Positions 28,047 through 36,720 of a DNA stretch of 64,000 nucleotides are shown one piece after another. Below the pieces are notes generated by a model. That model ran no database searches. It worked only from the letters and a program-made list of their open reading frames with translations, and was not told where the DNA came from. Each line of letters begins with the position of its first letter. Within the stretch, counting starts at the first letter, position 1. The translations under genes were made by a program, and so were the position numbers. Location: the NCBI RefSeq assembly GCF_001687545.1, contig NZ_CP016545.1:310001-374000 (forward strand). The letters run 5' to 3'. Origin of the DNA: Paraurantiacibacter namhicola (GTDB taxonomy: Bacteria; Pseudomonadota; Alphaproteobacteria; Sphingomonadales; Sphingomonadaceae).

Positions 28047-28829
28047 ATGCCCTATCTGTTCATTTTCGGCCTCGGCTATAGCGCAAAGCGGATCAAGGCC
28101 AGTGTGGAGGCGCTGGGCTGGCAGGTTTCCGCCACCGGCAGCGACGGCGATGTGGACTTCGAAGACGCCGATGCCGTGCGCCGCGAACTGGCGCGGGCGA
28201 GCCATGTCCTCTCCAGCGTGCCGCCGGACCGGGAGAGCGGGACAGACCCGGCGCTGGAACGCTATGCCAGCGATCTTGGCGAGCGCTGGATGGGCTATCT
28301 CTCCTCCACCGGCGTTTACGGCGATGCAGGCGGGGCCTGGGTGGACGAGGCCTCGCCCACCGGCACGGGCCGCCGATCTGCGCGGGCGGAGGCCGATGCG
28401 AAATGGCTGGAGCTGGGCGCGCGGGTTTTCCGCCTGCCGGGCATCTATGGCCCCTCTCGCAGCGCGCTCGACCGCGTGCGCAGCGGCAAGGCGCACCGGA
28501 TCCACATGCCGGGACAGGTCTTCAGCCGTGTGCATGTGGAGGATGTCGCCAGCGGTGTGACGGCTGCGCTGACGGGCGATGCGCCGGCAGGGGCCTACAA
28601 TCTCGGCGACGATCTACCCGCCAGCCACAATGCGGTGACCGAGGAAGCCTGCCGCCTGCTGGGCGTGGAGCCGCCACCCCTGCAGACGATGGACGAGGCG
28701 GGCCTGAGCGACATGGCGCGCGGCTTCTATGCCGAGAACCGCCGCGTCGCGAATGGCAAGGCGAAGCGTGTTCTGGGGTGGGAGCCGGAATACCCGACTT
28801 ACCGCGAAGGGCTCAGGAGCCTGCTTTGA
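28047..28829 (+). CDS. NAD-dependent epimerase/dehydratase-like SDR protein
   Basis: The 260-residue protein is an atypical short-chain dehydrogenase of the YeeZ-like group: glycine-rich FIFGLGYSAKRIK at the N-terminus binds the nucleotide, and LSSTGVYGD with a following RLPGIYGPSRSAL corresponds to the epimerase active region. The substrate is not known. It is divergent from pepN (47 nt apart) and its end overlaps the convergent DMT transporter by 17 nt. Confidence 0.8.
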   Translation: MPYLFIFGLGYSAKRIKASVEALGWQVSATGSDGDVDFEDADAVRRELARASHVLSSVPPDRESGTDPALERYASDLGERWMGYLSSTGVYGDAGGAWVDEASPTGTGRRSARAEADAKWLELGARVFRLPGIYGPSRSALDRVRSGKAHRIHMPGQVFSRVHVEDVASGVTAALTGDAPAGAYNLGDDLPASHNAVTEEACRLLGVEPPPLQTMDEAGLSDMARGFYAENRRVANGKAKRVLGWEPEYPTYREGLRSLL

Positions 28830-29754
28830 CCGCCATCTGGCGTCCGCGCAGGGCGACGAGGAGGCCGACCATGGCCAGCGCGCCGCCCGCCACAGCAAGC
28901 GGCGACCAGCGATAGCCTTCCAGCACGGTCGATACGGCCATGGCGATCACGATCACCAGCACGCCGTTATAGGCCGCCCGGCCCGCGCCCAGTTTGCGCA
29001 CGAGGTCGTAATAGATCGGGAATGTCCCGACCGACCCCGCCAGCGCCAGCCACGCCGTCCCGGCCCAAAATATCGACTGGTCCGGCATCACCGGCGGCCC
29101 GGTCAGCACGAAGGCCAGCGCCGCGTCCAGGCCCGTGCCATACAGCATGGACCACGCCAGCAGCGTCAGCAGCGGCACATCCTTGCCCGATGGCCGCGCC
29201 TGGATGACATTGGCAAAGCTCGCCGAAAGCATGGCCAGCAGCGCCAGCACCGTGCCGAGCGGGATATTGCCGCCCAGCGGCGCCTCGCGCGCCTCGTTCA
29301 CCAACAGCGCGGCGATGCCCGCCAGCGCGATGGCGCTGCCCAGCACGAAGCGCGCGGTGATCGGCTGGCCCAGCAGGAAGCGCCCGAAGATGGCATTGGG
29401 CACCAGCATCATGCCGATCAGCAGCGCAACGATGCCGGAGGTCAGGTGCAGCTCCGACAGATAGACCAGGTTGAAATTGCCGCAGAACTGGAACAGCCCG
29501 ATGGCCAGCGCCAGCATGTGCGCGCGGCGCGGCATGGCCAGGACCTTTGCGCGCCAGGCGGCCAGCGCGAACATGGCAGGCGTTGCCAGCATGAAACGAT
29601 AGGTCACCGCCCACGGTGCAGGCACGTCGCCAATCTGCGTGGTGATGACATACCACGTGCTGCCCCACAGCAGCGCGACGAGCAGGAATGGCAGCGCAAT
29701 GGCGGGGCGCAGCAATGTGTGCGGCGGCGCTGCGTCCGCGACCGGCGCGCTCAT
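28813..29754 (-). CDS. DMT-superfamily (EamA) transporter
   Basis: A 313-residue, ten-helix membrane protein made of two EamA repeats; the N-terminal repeat starts LLVALLWGSTWYVITTQIG and the second covers about residues 160-300. Members export amino acids or other metabolites. Its ATG overlaps the threonine aldolase stop by 4 nt, so the two are coupled; export of an amino acid linked to that enzyme is plausible but unproven. Confidence 0.85.
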   Translation of the reverse strand: MSAPVADAAPPHTLLRPAIALPFLLVALLWGSTWYVITTQIGDVPAPWAVTYRFMLATPAMFALAAWRAKVLAMPRRAHMLALAIGLFQFCGNFNLVYLSELHLTSGIVALLIGMMLVPNAIFGRFLLGQPITARFVLGSAIALAGIAALLVNEAREAPLGGNIPLGTVLALLAMLSASFANVIQARPSGKDVPLLTLLAWSMLYGTGLDAALAFVLTGPPVMPDQSIFWAGTAWLALAGSVGTFPIYYDLVRKLGAGRAAYNGVLVIVIAMAVSTVLEGYRWSPLAVAGGALAMVGLLVALRGRQMAVKAGS

Positions 29755-30758
29755 AGGGCGGCGATAGCCTTGCCCAGCGCCTGCGCCTCTTCCTCGCGCG
29801 CGTCCCAGCCGGCCACGAAGCGCGCGGCGCCCTCGCCCCAGTCGTAAAAGCCGAAGCCCTGGCCGCGCAGGCCTGCGCGCTCAGCCGCATCGCATTGCAG
29901 GAATACCTCGTTCGCCTGCACGGGATGCAGCAGCCGCGCGCCTGCGCCGCGGGCAATCTCCGCCGCAGCGGCATTGGCGGCGCGCGCATTCTCGAGCCAG
30001 AGGTCGCCGTCCAGCATGGCGAGGATCTGCGCCGCGAGGTAGCGGCCCTTGCTTTGCAAATGCCCGGCGCGCTTGCGGCGATAGCGCGCGACATCGGCAA
30101 GGTCGGTATCGAAAAACACGATGGCTTCTGCGCCCATGCCGCCATTCTTCACGAAGCCGAAGCTGAGCGCATCGACCGGCCCGGCCACGGCGGAAGCAGG
30201 CGCATCGGCAAAGGCCACGGCATTGGCAAAGCGCGCGCCGTCCATGTGGAAGCCCAGACCTCGCGCGTCGCATTCACCCTTAAGCGCGGCCAGCTCCTCG
30301 CCCGAATAGATGCAGCCATATTCGCTGGCCTGCGTGATGGAGAGCGCGTGCGGCTGCACCTGGTGCACATCGTCGCGGATCGGATCGAGCGTGGCGGCCA
30401 GCGTGTGCGGCGTGACCTTGGCATGCTCCCCGCCACACAGCAGCAGCTTCGCGCCGTGGAGGTAGAAGCCGGGCGCGCCGCCTTCGTCCATCTCGATATG
30501 CGCTTCGCGGTGGCAGGCGACACCGCCATGCGGCTGCACCATGGTGCCGAGCGCAAGGCAGTTCGCTGCCGTGCCCGTCGCCACCCACAGGGCGGTGCAA
30601 TCGCGGCCGAACAGGTCCGCAAACCGCTCGTCCAGCGCGGCGCTGGCGCGGTCGCCGTCATAGGGGGCATCGGCCTCGTCCACGGCGCGCATCGCCTCCC
30701 ACACCTTCGGGTGCACGGCGGCGGCATTGTCGGACAGGAACTGGCGGGTCGAAGTCAT
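29751..30758 (-). CDS. Low-specificity L-threonine aldolase
   Basis: A 335-residue PLP enzyme that splits threonine or allo-threonine into glycine and acetaldehyde. The PLP lysine is Lys204 in SFGFVKNGGMGAE; TGTAANCLAL and HMDGARFANA are also conserved. Start set at ATG 30758 (MTSTRQFLSDN); an upstream extension in the same frame is unlike the family and would overlap the divergent GNAT gene. Its product glycine could feed the riboswitch-controlled gcv operon elsewhere in the window. Confidence 0.9.
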   Translation of the reverse strand: MTSTRQFLSDNAAAVHPKVWEAMRAVDEADAPYDGDRASAALDERFADLFGRDCTALWVATGTAANCLALGTMVQPHGGVACHREAHIEMDEGGAPGFYLHGAKLLLCGGEHAKVTPHTLAATLDPIRDDVHQVQPHALSITQASEYGCIYSGEELAALKGECDARGLGFHMDGARFANAVAFADAPASAVAGPVDALSFGFVKNGGMGAEAIVFFDTDLADVARYRRKRAGHLQSKGRYLAAQILAMLDGDLWLENARAANAAAAEIARGAGARLLHPVQANEVFLQCDAAERAGLRGQGFGFYDWGEGAARFVAGWDAREEEAQALGKAIAAL

Positions 30759-30813
30759 CGCGGAACGCCCTGCCCGCCCCGCCCGTTCAGCGCAAGAAGG
30801 AGACGACACCGAC

Positions 30814-31119
30814 ATGGCCGACAGTATAGAGATCACCCGCGAGGACAATGGCACCAGCGGTGCCTATTACGCCCCCGTGGAAGGCAGCGAGAAGCGCGCC
30901 GAACTGACCTGGGCGGCGCGCGGGAAAGCGCGGATCGCGGACCACACCTTCACCCCGCCCGAAGCCCGCGGCAAGGGCATCGCGCTGGAGCTGGTCAAGG
31001 CGCTGGTGGCCGATGCAAAGGAGCAGGGCTTCACCATCGTGCCCCAATGCCCCTATGTCGAGGCGCAGTTTCGCAAGCATCCCGAGTGGTCTGACGTGCG
31101 GGCCGAAATCGAAAGCTAA
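30814..31119 (+). CDS. Small GNAT-family N-acetyltransferase (YjdJ-like)
   Basis: A 101-residue protein of the compact GNAT subgroup (Acetyltransf_CG type): ADHTFTPPEARGKGIALELV is the acetyl-CoA-binding signature, and VPQCPYVEAQFRKHPEW is the characteristic C-terminus. The substrate is unknown. AAGGAG about 12 nt before ATG 30814 supports this start. Divergent from the threonine aldolase gene. Confidence 0.87.
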   Translation: MADSIEITREDNGTSGAYYAPVEGSEKRAELTWAARGKARIADHTFTPPEARGKGIALELVKALVADAKEQGFTIVPQCPYVEAQFRKHPEWSDVRAEIES

Positions 31120-31127
31120 GGCGCCGG

Positions 31128-32690
31128 TCAGCTCGCCTTGCGCGTGTCGGCAAAGTCCGTCGCGCACATGCTGGCCAGCAGTTCCTCACGCACGGCCCTT
31201 GCCCGTGCCAGCGGCAGGTTCTCGATAGCGAACTTCCCGCCGGCCAGCCCGCAGTGCAGCGTGGCATAGCCGCGCAGCCGGGCGATGGGTCCCTGTGCAA
31301 TTTCGACCGATTGCAGCTTCACGCGATTTCCAACGACCAGCTTCGGCGCCAGCCAGCCGGTCCGCGTATAGACCTGCGCCGCATCGATCGCATGCCGCTC
31401 ATACCGCCAGAGGAAGTACTCGCGCGCGGCGACCAGCACGCCGAAAAACAGTGGCAGTGCTGCAACCCGGCCTTTCACCGAAACGTCCGGCAGGAAATGC
31501 AGCGCCAGCCCGATGGCGATGGATATGGGCAGCGCGATCGCGATGGCGAGGATGGCTCCGTCGATCCGGCTTTCGCGGCTCGATCGGTGCCAGGACGTGT
31601 CTTCACCCGCCAAAGCAAATCCCGTCACATCGGCCACCGGCGCGATTTCCGGCATCCGCCCGAATGGCACGACATCGTGGCTGGCATTGCCCGAATCCTG
31701 GGCCAGGCTGACCAGTTTCAGCCCGTGCCAGCCGAACAGGCGGCGCACGATGCCGGTGGAAACGATAATCGCCTGCACGCGGTGGAGCGGCATCATCACG
31801 TCCGTCTTGGTCAGCAGGCCGCGGCGGCGGCGCAGGCCGCGCGGCGTGTCTTCCAGTTTGAAGTCCCAGTCGCGAAGGAATGTCTTGCCGATGCCCGCCG
31901 CCAGGCCGGTCAGGATCAGCGACACGGCCGCTGCCAGGAAACCGGCGAATTGCGCCATCGGGCCAAGCCCGCCGAGCCGCTCGCTGCCTTCGTTCACCCA
32001 GCCCATCCAGACGTCCGGATCCCACACATCGAAGGGCAGCAGGAATTCGAACTGCTGCGTCACACCGAACAAGACTGCGACAAAGGCGAGCGAGAATTCG
32101 AACACGCCAAAGGTCAGCAGGCGGCCCGGCCCCATGGCAAACAGCGTGCGGGCCTCTTCCTCTTCGGGCGCTTCGGCAGCTTCGCCATCGGCAGCAACGG
32201 GCACGCTGCCGGCGCCCGCCTTCATCGCGCGCACGGTGCTGCGGAGTTCCTCGCCCTCTGCTTCGGTCAGATAGGAAAGGCTGAGCTCCTCCTTGCCGCC
32301 CGCGCCGGTTTCGAATTTCACGGAAACGAGGCCGAAAAGGCGCGGCAGCAGAGCCTGTTCCAGGCTGACATCCTGGATCCGGTCATAGGGCACGGAGCGC
32401 GCCTGGCGGCTGACGATGCCGCTTTCCACCCGAATATCGTCGCGGCCCGTGGTGTAGGTCCGGCGGGTCCAGGCGAGCCATGAGAAGAAGAAGGAGAAAC
32501 CGATGGCCAGCAGCGCCATCCCGGCAAATGCGTAAATCGCCCAGGACACGCCGCCCAGGTCGTCGCGCGTCACGAACCACAGCGCCGCCAGCGAAAACAC
32601 CGCCGAGCGCAGGCCCTGCAGCGCGCCGATCACCAGCCCCAGCGGCTGCGTGCGCCGCGGCTGGCCGGTAAGGTCGGTCGCCTCGTTCAA
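31128..32690 (-). CDS. PH-domain membrane protein, YdbT type
   Basis: The 520-residue protein carries bacterial PH (bPH2) domains next to membrane helices: TGRDDIRVESGIVSRQARSV (about 80-100) begins the first and DTPRGLRRRRGLLTKTDVMM the second. YdbT/YdbS pairs are widespread; their role is unclear, probably in envelope or stress functions. Its ATG overlaps the upstream partner gene by 4 nt. It is convergent with the small GNAT gene. Confidence 0.82.
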   Translation of the reverse strand: MNEATDLTGQPRRTQPLGLVIGALQGLRSAVFSLAALWFVTRDDLGGVSWAIYAFAGMALLAIGFSFFFSWLAWTRRTYTTGRDDIRVESGIVSRQARSVPYDRIQDVSLEQALLPRLFGLVSVKFETGAGGKEELSLSYLTEAEGEELRSTVRAMKAGAGSVPVAADGEAAEAPEEEEARTLFAMGPGRLLTFGVFEFSLAFVAVLFGVTQQFEFLLPFDVWDPDVWMGWVNEGSERLGGLGPMAQFAGFLAAAVSLILTGLAAGIGKTFLRDWDFKLEDTPRGLRRRRGLLTKTDVMMPLHRVQAIIVSTGIVRRLFGWHGLKLVSLAQDSGNASHDVVPFGRMPEIAPVADVTGFALAGEDTSWHRSSRESRIDGAILAIAIALPISIAIGLALHFLPDVSVKGRVAALPLFFGVLVAAREYFLWRYERHAIDAAQVYTRTGWLAPKLVVGNRVKLQSVEIAQGPIARLRGYATLHCGLAGGKFAIENLPLARARAVREELLASMCATDFADTRKAS

Positions 32691-33214
32691 AATTCTTCCT
32701 TGCCGATCGCGCGGCGGATCGTCTCGCGCATGTCGGTGGCATCGGCATGCTTCAGGCCGGGCAGGTGGACGCTGGCATTGTGCGACCCGGCGGTGTGGAC
32801 CGTCAGCGTGGCAAGGTCGAACAGCCGCTCCAGCGGGCCCTGCTCCACATCGATATGCTGCACGCGGGCGAAGGGGACGACGGTGTCGGAATTGAACCAG
32901 ATACCGCGCACCACGCGCAGCCGGTCCGCATCCAGCCGATACCCGCGCGCCTGGTAACGCCGCATGGGCAGGCGCAGCACCAGCATCAGCGCGATCAGGA
33001 ACACCGGCGCGATGATGGCCCCGGTGGGCAGCAGGTCCGCAATCTCCAGCACCAGTGCGCCGATGATGAACGGCAGGCTGGTAAGCGCCGCCACGATGCG
33101 CAGCACGGTGGTGTAAGCCGGATCGAGCTGCGTCAGCTCGTCCCTGTCGATATCGGTTTGGGTCTCGGTCTTGGGCCCGGCCTGGGCCGCGCTCCCCTCT
33201 GTCTGGTCGTCCAT
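32687..33214 (-). CDS. PH-domain membrane protein, YdbS type
   Basis: A 175-residue protein with two membrane helices (about residues 30-75) followed by one bPH2 domain: GYRLDADRLRVVRGIWFNSD and ARVQHIDVEQGPLERLFDL. It is the short partner of the YdbT-like gene downstream (4-nt overlap). The ATG at 33214 (MDDQTEGSAAQ) is chosen; a TATAAC sequence sits only a few bases upstream, so the mRNA leader may be very short. The frame continues open upstream through a hairpin-rich gap. Confidence 0.82.
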   Translation of the reverse strand: MDDQTEGSAAQAGPKTETQTDIDRDELTQLDPAYTTVLRIVAALTSLPFIIGALVLEIADLLPTGAIIAPVFLIALMLVLRLPMRRYQARGYRLDADRLRVVRGIWFNSDTVVPFARVQHIDVEQGPLERLFDLATLTVHTAGSHNASVHLPGLKHADATDMRETIRRAIGKEEF

Positions 33215-33258
33215 AGGTGTGTTATAGAGGTGATGCACCGAAATGGGAAGGAATTTGC

Positions 33259-33288
33259 GGGCGCGGGTGGCTCCGCGCCTTTTTGTTT
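33259..33288 (+). terminator. Plus-strand intrinsic terminator without an obvious upstream gene
   Basis: GGCGCGG (33260-33266), loop GTGGCT, CCGCGCC (33273-33279), then TTTTTGTTT. The stem is perfect and the T-run strong, but the only upstream plus-strand sequence is antisense to the ydbS-like gene, so it would end a short antisense or small RNA. Confidence 0.55.
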
Positions 33289-33291
33289 CAT

Positions 33292-33311
33292 GAACCCGCA
33301 TCCGCGGGTTC
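33292..33311. repeat. Short palindrome
   Basis: Perfect 8-bp arms GAACCCGC / GCGGGTTC around an ATCC loop. Stem length and 4-nt loop resemble the REP-like hairpins at 10652 and 10701, but the sequence differs. Confidence 0.55.
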
Positions 33312-33560
33312 GTCCTCGGTGCTGTTCCCTCCGCTTCGCTGCGGGGCACCTGCGAGCGGGCGGTCGCCCTTGCGGTCCGCTGGTCGCGTTCCGGACTGGC
33401 ACTACACCGCTGGCTTTATCGCCTAGTCCAAGTTCAAACTAACTGGGCTGGCTATAGTTCGGTCGATGAAATCGACCGCAAGCGCGACCGCGCGCCGGCC
33501 GGTTAGGCCGGAAGCCAAGCGGGCCGGACGGCCCGCGCCCGGCGCTTGAGGGATCAAGAA

Positions 33561-33595
33561 AACAGAAACCATTTTCACCTTTAAGGTGAAAATGG
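33561..33595 (-). terminator. Terminator of tRNA-Thr
   Basis: On the minus strand CCATTTTCACC (33595-33585) pairs perfectly with GGTGAAAATGG (33579-33569) around a 5-nt loop, followed by TTTCTGTTTTC. The first three bases of the stem are the encoded CCA end of the tRNA. Confidence 0.85.
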
Positions 33596-33667
33596 TGCCA
33601 CGAGAGAGAATTGAACTCTCGGCCTCACCCTTACCAAGGGTGCGCTCTACCACTGAGCTACCGCGGC
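33593..33667 (-). tRNA. tRNA-Thr (anticodon GGU)
   Basis: A 75-nt cloverleaf on the minus strand: acceptor GCCGCGG, D-arm with AGTGGTAGAG, anticodon stem CACCC/GGGTG enclosing TTGGTAA, T-arm GAGAG-TTCAATT-CTCTC, discriminator A and encoded CCA. Two acceptor pairs are G-U. Confidence 0.97.
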
Positions 33668-33780
33668 ACGCGGGCAGGCCTGCGTCGGCCCGCCGATTAC
33701 GGTGGCGCGCTATTGTCTCGCACCGCCGCCATGTCAAGCATAGCTTGAGCAATCCGCGCCATACCCGCTAGGTGTTTCCC

Positions 33781-33954
33781 ATGACTGAAGATCAGGGCAA
33801 GGAAATGTCGCGCGAGGAGCGGCTGGCGGAAAAACTGCGCGAGAACCTGCGCCGCCGCAAGCAGCAATCGCGCCTCTTGAGCGATGGGCCTAGCGAGGCG
33901 CCCACGGCCGAATCGCCCGCTTCCGCGCTTTCCAAGCCCGCCGGTGACAGCTAA
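33781..33954 (+). CDS. Small highly charged protein upstream of gpmA
   Basis: A 57-residue protein starting MTEDQGKEMSREERLAEKLR, a strongly charged predicted helix rich in Arg, Glu and Lys, then a Ser/Ala/Pro tail. No domain recognised. I start at ATG 33781; a GTG 9 nt upstream is possible. It lies 33 nt before gpmA on the same strand and begins the long plus-strand gene run. Its regular composition in the helix suggests a real gene. Confidence 0.65.
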   Translation: MTEDQGKEMSREERLAEKLRENLRRRKQQSRLLSDGPSEAPTAESPASALSKPAGDS

Positions 33955-33987
33955 CGCGCGAAAAACGCGCATTAACAGGGAACAGAC

Positions 33988-34686
33988 ATGTCGACCTTGA
34001 TCCTCGTCCGCCACGGGCAGAGCCAGTGGAACCTCGAAAACCGTTTCACCGGCTGGTGGGATGTCGACCTGACGGAGAAGGGCGTGTCCGAAGCGACTGC
34101 CGCGGGCGAGCTGCTGAAGGAAAAGGACGTGCTGCCCACCAGCGCCTTTACCTCCCTGCAGACCCGCGCCATCCGCACCCTGCACCTGGCGCTGCATGCT
34201 GCCGATCGCCTGTGGGTCCCGGTGACCAAGGACTGGCACCTGAATGAGCGGCACTATGGCGGGCTGACCGGCCTCGACAAGCAGGAAACGCGCGACAAGC
34301 ATGGCGACGAGCAGGTGCATATCTGGCGCCGCAGCTTCGACGTGCCGCCGCCGGAAATGGAACCGGGCCATGAATACGACATGCTCGGCGATCCGCGTTA
34401 CGAAGGCATCGATATCCCCAGCACGGAAAGCCTGAAGCTGACCATCGAGCGCGTGCTGCCATTCTGGGAAAACGCCATCCTGCCGGTGCTGGAAGACGGC
34501 GAGACGGTGATCGTCTCCGCCCACGGCAATTCCCTGCGCGCGCTGGTGAAGCACCTGTCCGGCATCTCGGACGATGACATCACCGGGCTGGAAATTCCCA
34601 CCGGCCAGCCGATCATCTACGAATTCGCAGCCGACGCCGATGGCGAATTGCAGCCCGGCGAGATGCGGTACCTCAAGGATATCTGA
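33988..34686 (+). CDS. gpmA: 2,3-bisphosphoglycerate-dependent phosphoglycerate mutase
   Basis: The 232-residue glycolytic enzyme interconverts 3- and 2-phosphoglycerate. The phosphohistidine motif [10 protein letters not shown] lies at residues 6-15, [10 protein letters not shown] and [14 protein letters not shown] follow, and [12 protein letters not shown] holds the second catalytic histidine. AGGGAACAG precedes the ATG. The purE start is 4 nt after its stop. Confidence 0.95.
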   Translation: MSTLILVRHGQSQWNLENRFTGWWDVDLTEKGVSEATAAGELLKEKDVLPTSAFTSLQTRAIRTLHLALHAADRLWVPVTKDWHLNERHYGGLTGLDKQETRDKHGDEQVHIWRRSFDVPPPEMEPGHEYDMLGDPRYEGIDIPSTESLKLTIERVLPFWENAILPVLEDGETVIVSAHGNSLRALVKHLSGISDDDITGLEIPTGQPIIYEFAADADGELQPGEMRYLKDI

Positions 34687-34690
34687 GAAG

Positions 34691-35170
<480 letters not shown>

Positions 35171-35174
35171 GGCG

Positions 35175-36230
35175 ATGATCGCGCCCGGCAGCACGATCGG
35201 CATCCTTGGCGGCGGGCAGCTCGGCCGCATGCTGGCGGTTTCCGCCGCTCAGCTGGGCTATCGCTGCCATGTCTTCGCCCCCGAAAAGGTCAGCGTGGCG
35301 GCAGAGGTGAGCGCGGAATTCACCAGCGCCAAGTGGACCGACCAGGCCGCCATGGCCCGCTTCGGCGAGGCCTGCGACGTGGTGACTTACGAGTTCGAGA
35401 ACGTGCCCGTTGCCCCGCTCGCCGCGATCCCGGCGGAGAAGCTGCATCCCCCCACCCGCGCACTGGAAGCGGCGCAGGACCGGCTGGCGGAAAAGAACTT
35501 CGTCACGGATCTGGGCGGATCGCCCGCGCCCTTTGCCAAGGTGGACTCGGACGAGGACCTGGCCAGCGCCATCGAACGCATCGGCACGCCCGGCATCCTC
35601 AAGACGCGGCGCGATGGCTATGACGGCAAGGGCCAGTGGCGCATCATGGACCGGCGCGAGGCGGAAGGCATGCGCCTGCCCGGCGATTCGCTGGTCTATG
35701 AAGGCTTCGTGCGCTTCACTTGCGAATTCAGCGTCATCCTGGTGCGCGGCCGCGATGGCGAGGTGCGCTTCTGGGACAGCGCGCATAACACGCATGAGAA
35801 CGGCATCCTGGCCCATTCCTCCCTGCCCGCGCCCGCCATCGTGGGCGAACAGGTAGAAGCAGCCCGCAAACTGGCCCGCGATGCGGCCGATGCGCTTGGC
35901 TATGTCGGCGTGCTGACCTGCGAATTCTTTGCCACGGAGGCCGGACCGGTCTTCAACGAGATGGCCCCGCGCGTGCACAATTCCGGCCACTGGACGATCG
36001 AGGGTGCGGCCACCAGCCAGTTCGAGAACCATATCCGCGCCATCTGCGGCCTGCCGCTGGGCGATACCGCCACAACCGCGCGCAAGGTGGACATGGCCAA
36101 CATCATCGGCGCCGCCGCTGGCGACTGGCAGCACTGGCTGGAGCAGGGAGATGCCCACCTGCACCTTTATGGCAAGGGCGAGGCGCGCGAAGGCCGCAAG
36201 ATGGGGCACGTGACCCTCCTGGAGCGCTGA
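35175..36230 (+). CDS. purK: N5-carboxyaminoimidazole ribonucleotide synthase
   Basis: The 351-residue ATP-grasp enzyme carboxylates AIR with bicarbonate and ATP. GSTIGILGGGQLGRMLA is the N-terminal signature; KTRRDGYDGKGQW forms the ATP-grasp loop and FNEMAPRVHNSGHWTIEG the metal/ATP site. Start at ATG 35175, just after purE. One base separates its stop from folA. Confidence 0.95.
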   Translation: MIAPGSTIGILGGGQLGRMLAVSAAQLGYRCHVFAPEKVSVAAEVSAEFTSAKWTDQAAMARFGEACDVVTYEFENVPVAPLAAIPAEKLHPPTRALEAAQDRLAEKNFVTDLGGSPAPFAKVDSDEDLASAIERIGTPGILKTRRDGYDGKGQWRIMDRREAEGMRLPGDSLVYEGFVRFTCEFSVILVRGRDGEVRFWDSAHNTHENGILAHSSLPAPAIVGEQVEAARKLARDAADALGYVGVLTCEFFATEAGPVFNEMAPRVHNSGHWTIEGAATSQFENHIRAICGLPLGDTATTARKVDMANIIGAAAGDWQHWLEQGDAHLHLYGKGEAREGRKMGHVTLLER

Positions 36231-36231
36231 G

Positions 36232-36720
36232 ATGGCGCGCGAAGTGGTGCTGGTGGTGGCCAAGGCCGCCAATGACGTGATTGGCCGCGACGGCGACCTG
36301 CCCTGGCACATCCCGGCAGACCTGAAACGCTTCAAGGCGCTGACCACGGGCACGCCCATGATCATGGGCCGCCGCACCTTCGAAAGCCTGCCCGGCATAT
36401 TGCCCGGCCGCCGCCACATCGTGATGACACGGGCCAAGGGCTGGAAGGCTGACGGCGTGCAGGTGGCCGCCAACGCCGCCGAGGCGCTGGAGCTGGCCGG
36501 ATCGGGAAGCATCTCCGTGATCGGCGGGGGCGAGATCTATCGCCGCTTCCTGTCCATGGCGAAACGCATCGAGATGACCGAGGTCCATGCCGAGGTGGAA
36601 GGCGACACGACCTTCCCGGCGCTGGACCCTGAGGCATGGAAGTGCGTGCGGCGCGAGGAGTTCGACCCGGCGGGCGACCTGCCCGGGTATTCCTTCGTCA
36701 CGCTGGAGCCGCGCGGATGA
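36232..36720 (+). CDS. folA: Dihydrofolate reductase
   Basis: A 162-residue enzyme reducing dihydrofolate to tetrahydrofolate with NADPH. ANDVIGRDGDLPWHIPADLK carries the catalytic acid, MIMGRRTFESLP binds NADPH, and ISVIGGGEIYRRFL is the second nucleotide motif. The ATG follows purK by one base; the stop overlaps the dipeptidase start by 4 nt. Confidence 0.96.
   Translation: MAREVVLVVAKAANDVIGRDGDLPWHIPADLKRFKALTTGTPMIMGRRTFESLPGILPGRRHIVMTRAKGWKADGVQVAANAAEALELAGSGSISVIGGGEIYRRFLSMAKRIEMTEVHAEVEGDTTFPALDPEAWKCVRREEFDPAGDLPGYSFVTLEPRG

Larger units (their letters stand above)
33215..33592. other. Gene-free, hairpin-rich gap between ydbS-like gene and tRNA-Thr
   Basis: About 380 nt with no convincing protein gene. 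It holds a plus-strand terminator (33259-33288), an 8-bp palindrome (33292-33311), GC-rich partial inverted repeats around 33325-33400 and 33490-33545, and the minus-strand terminator of tRNA-Thr. It may contain a small RNA or repeat remnants; ORFs here are short and include tRNA-derived peptides. Confidence 0.5.

Noticed and set aside
33560-33670. Integration site at tRNA-Thr
   Set aside because: No integrase, no repeated tRNA 3' end and only housekeeping genes on both sides.
33423-33752. 109-codon ORF across tRNA-Thr
   Set aside because: The peptide containing GSSVVERTLGKGEAESSILS is the familiar false translation of a tRNA gene.
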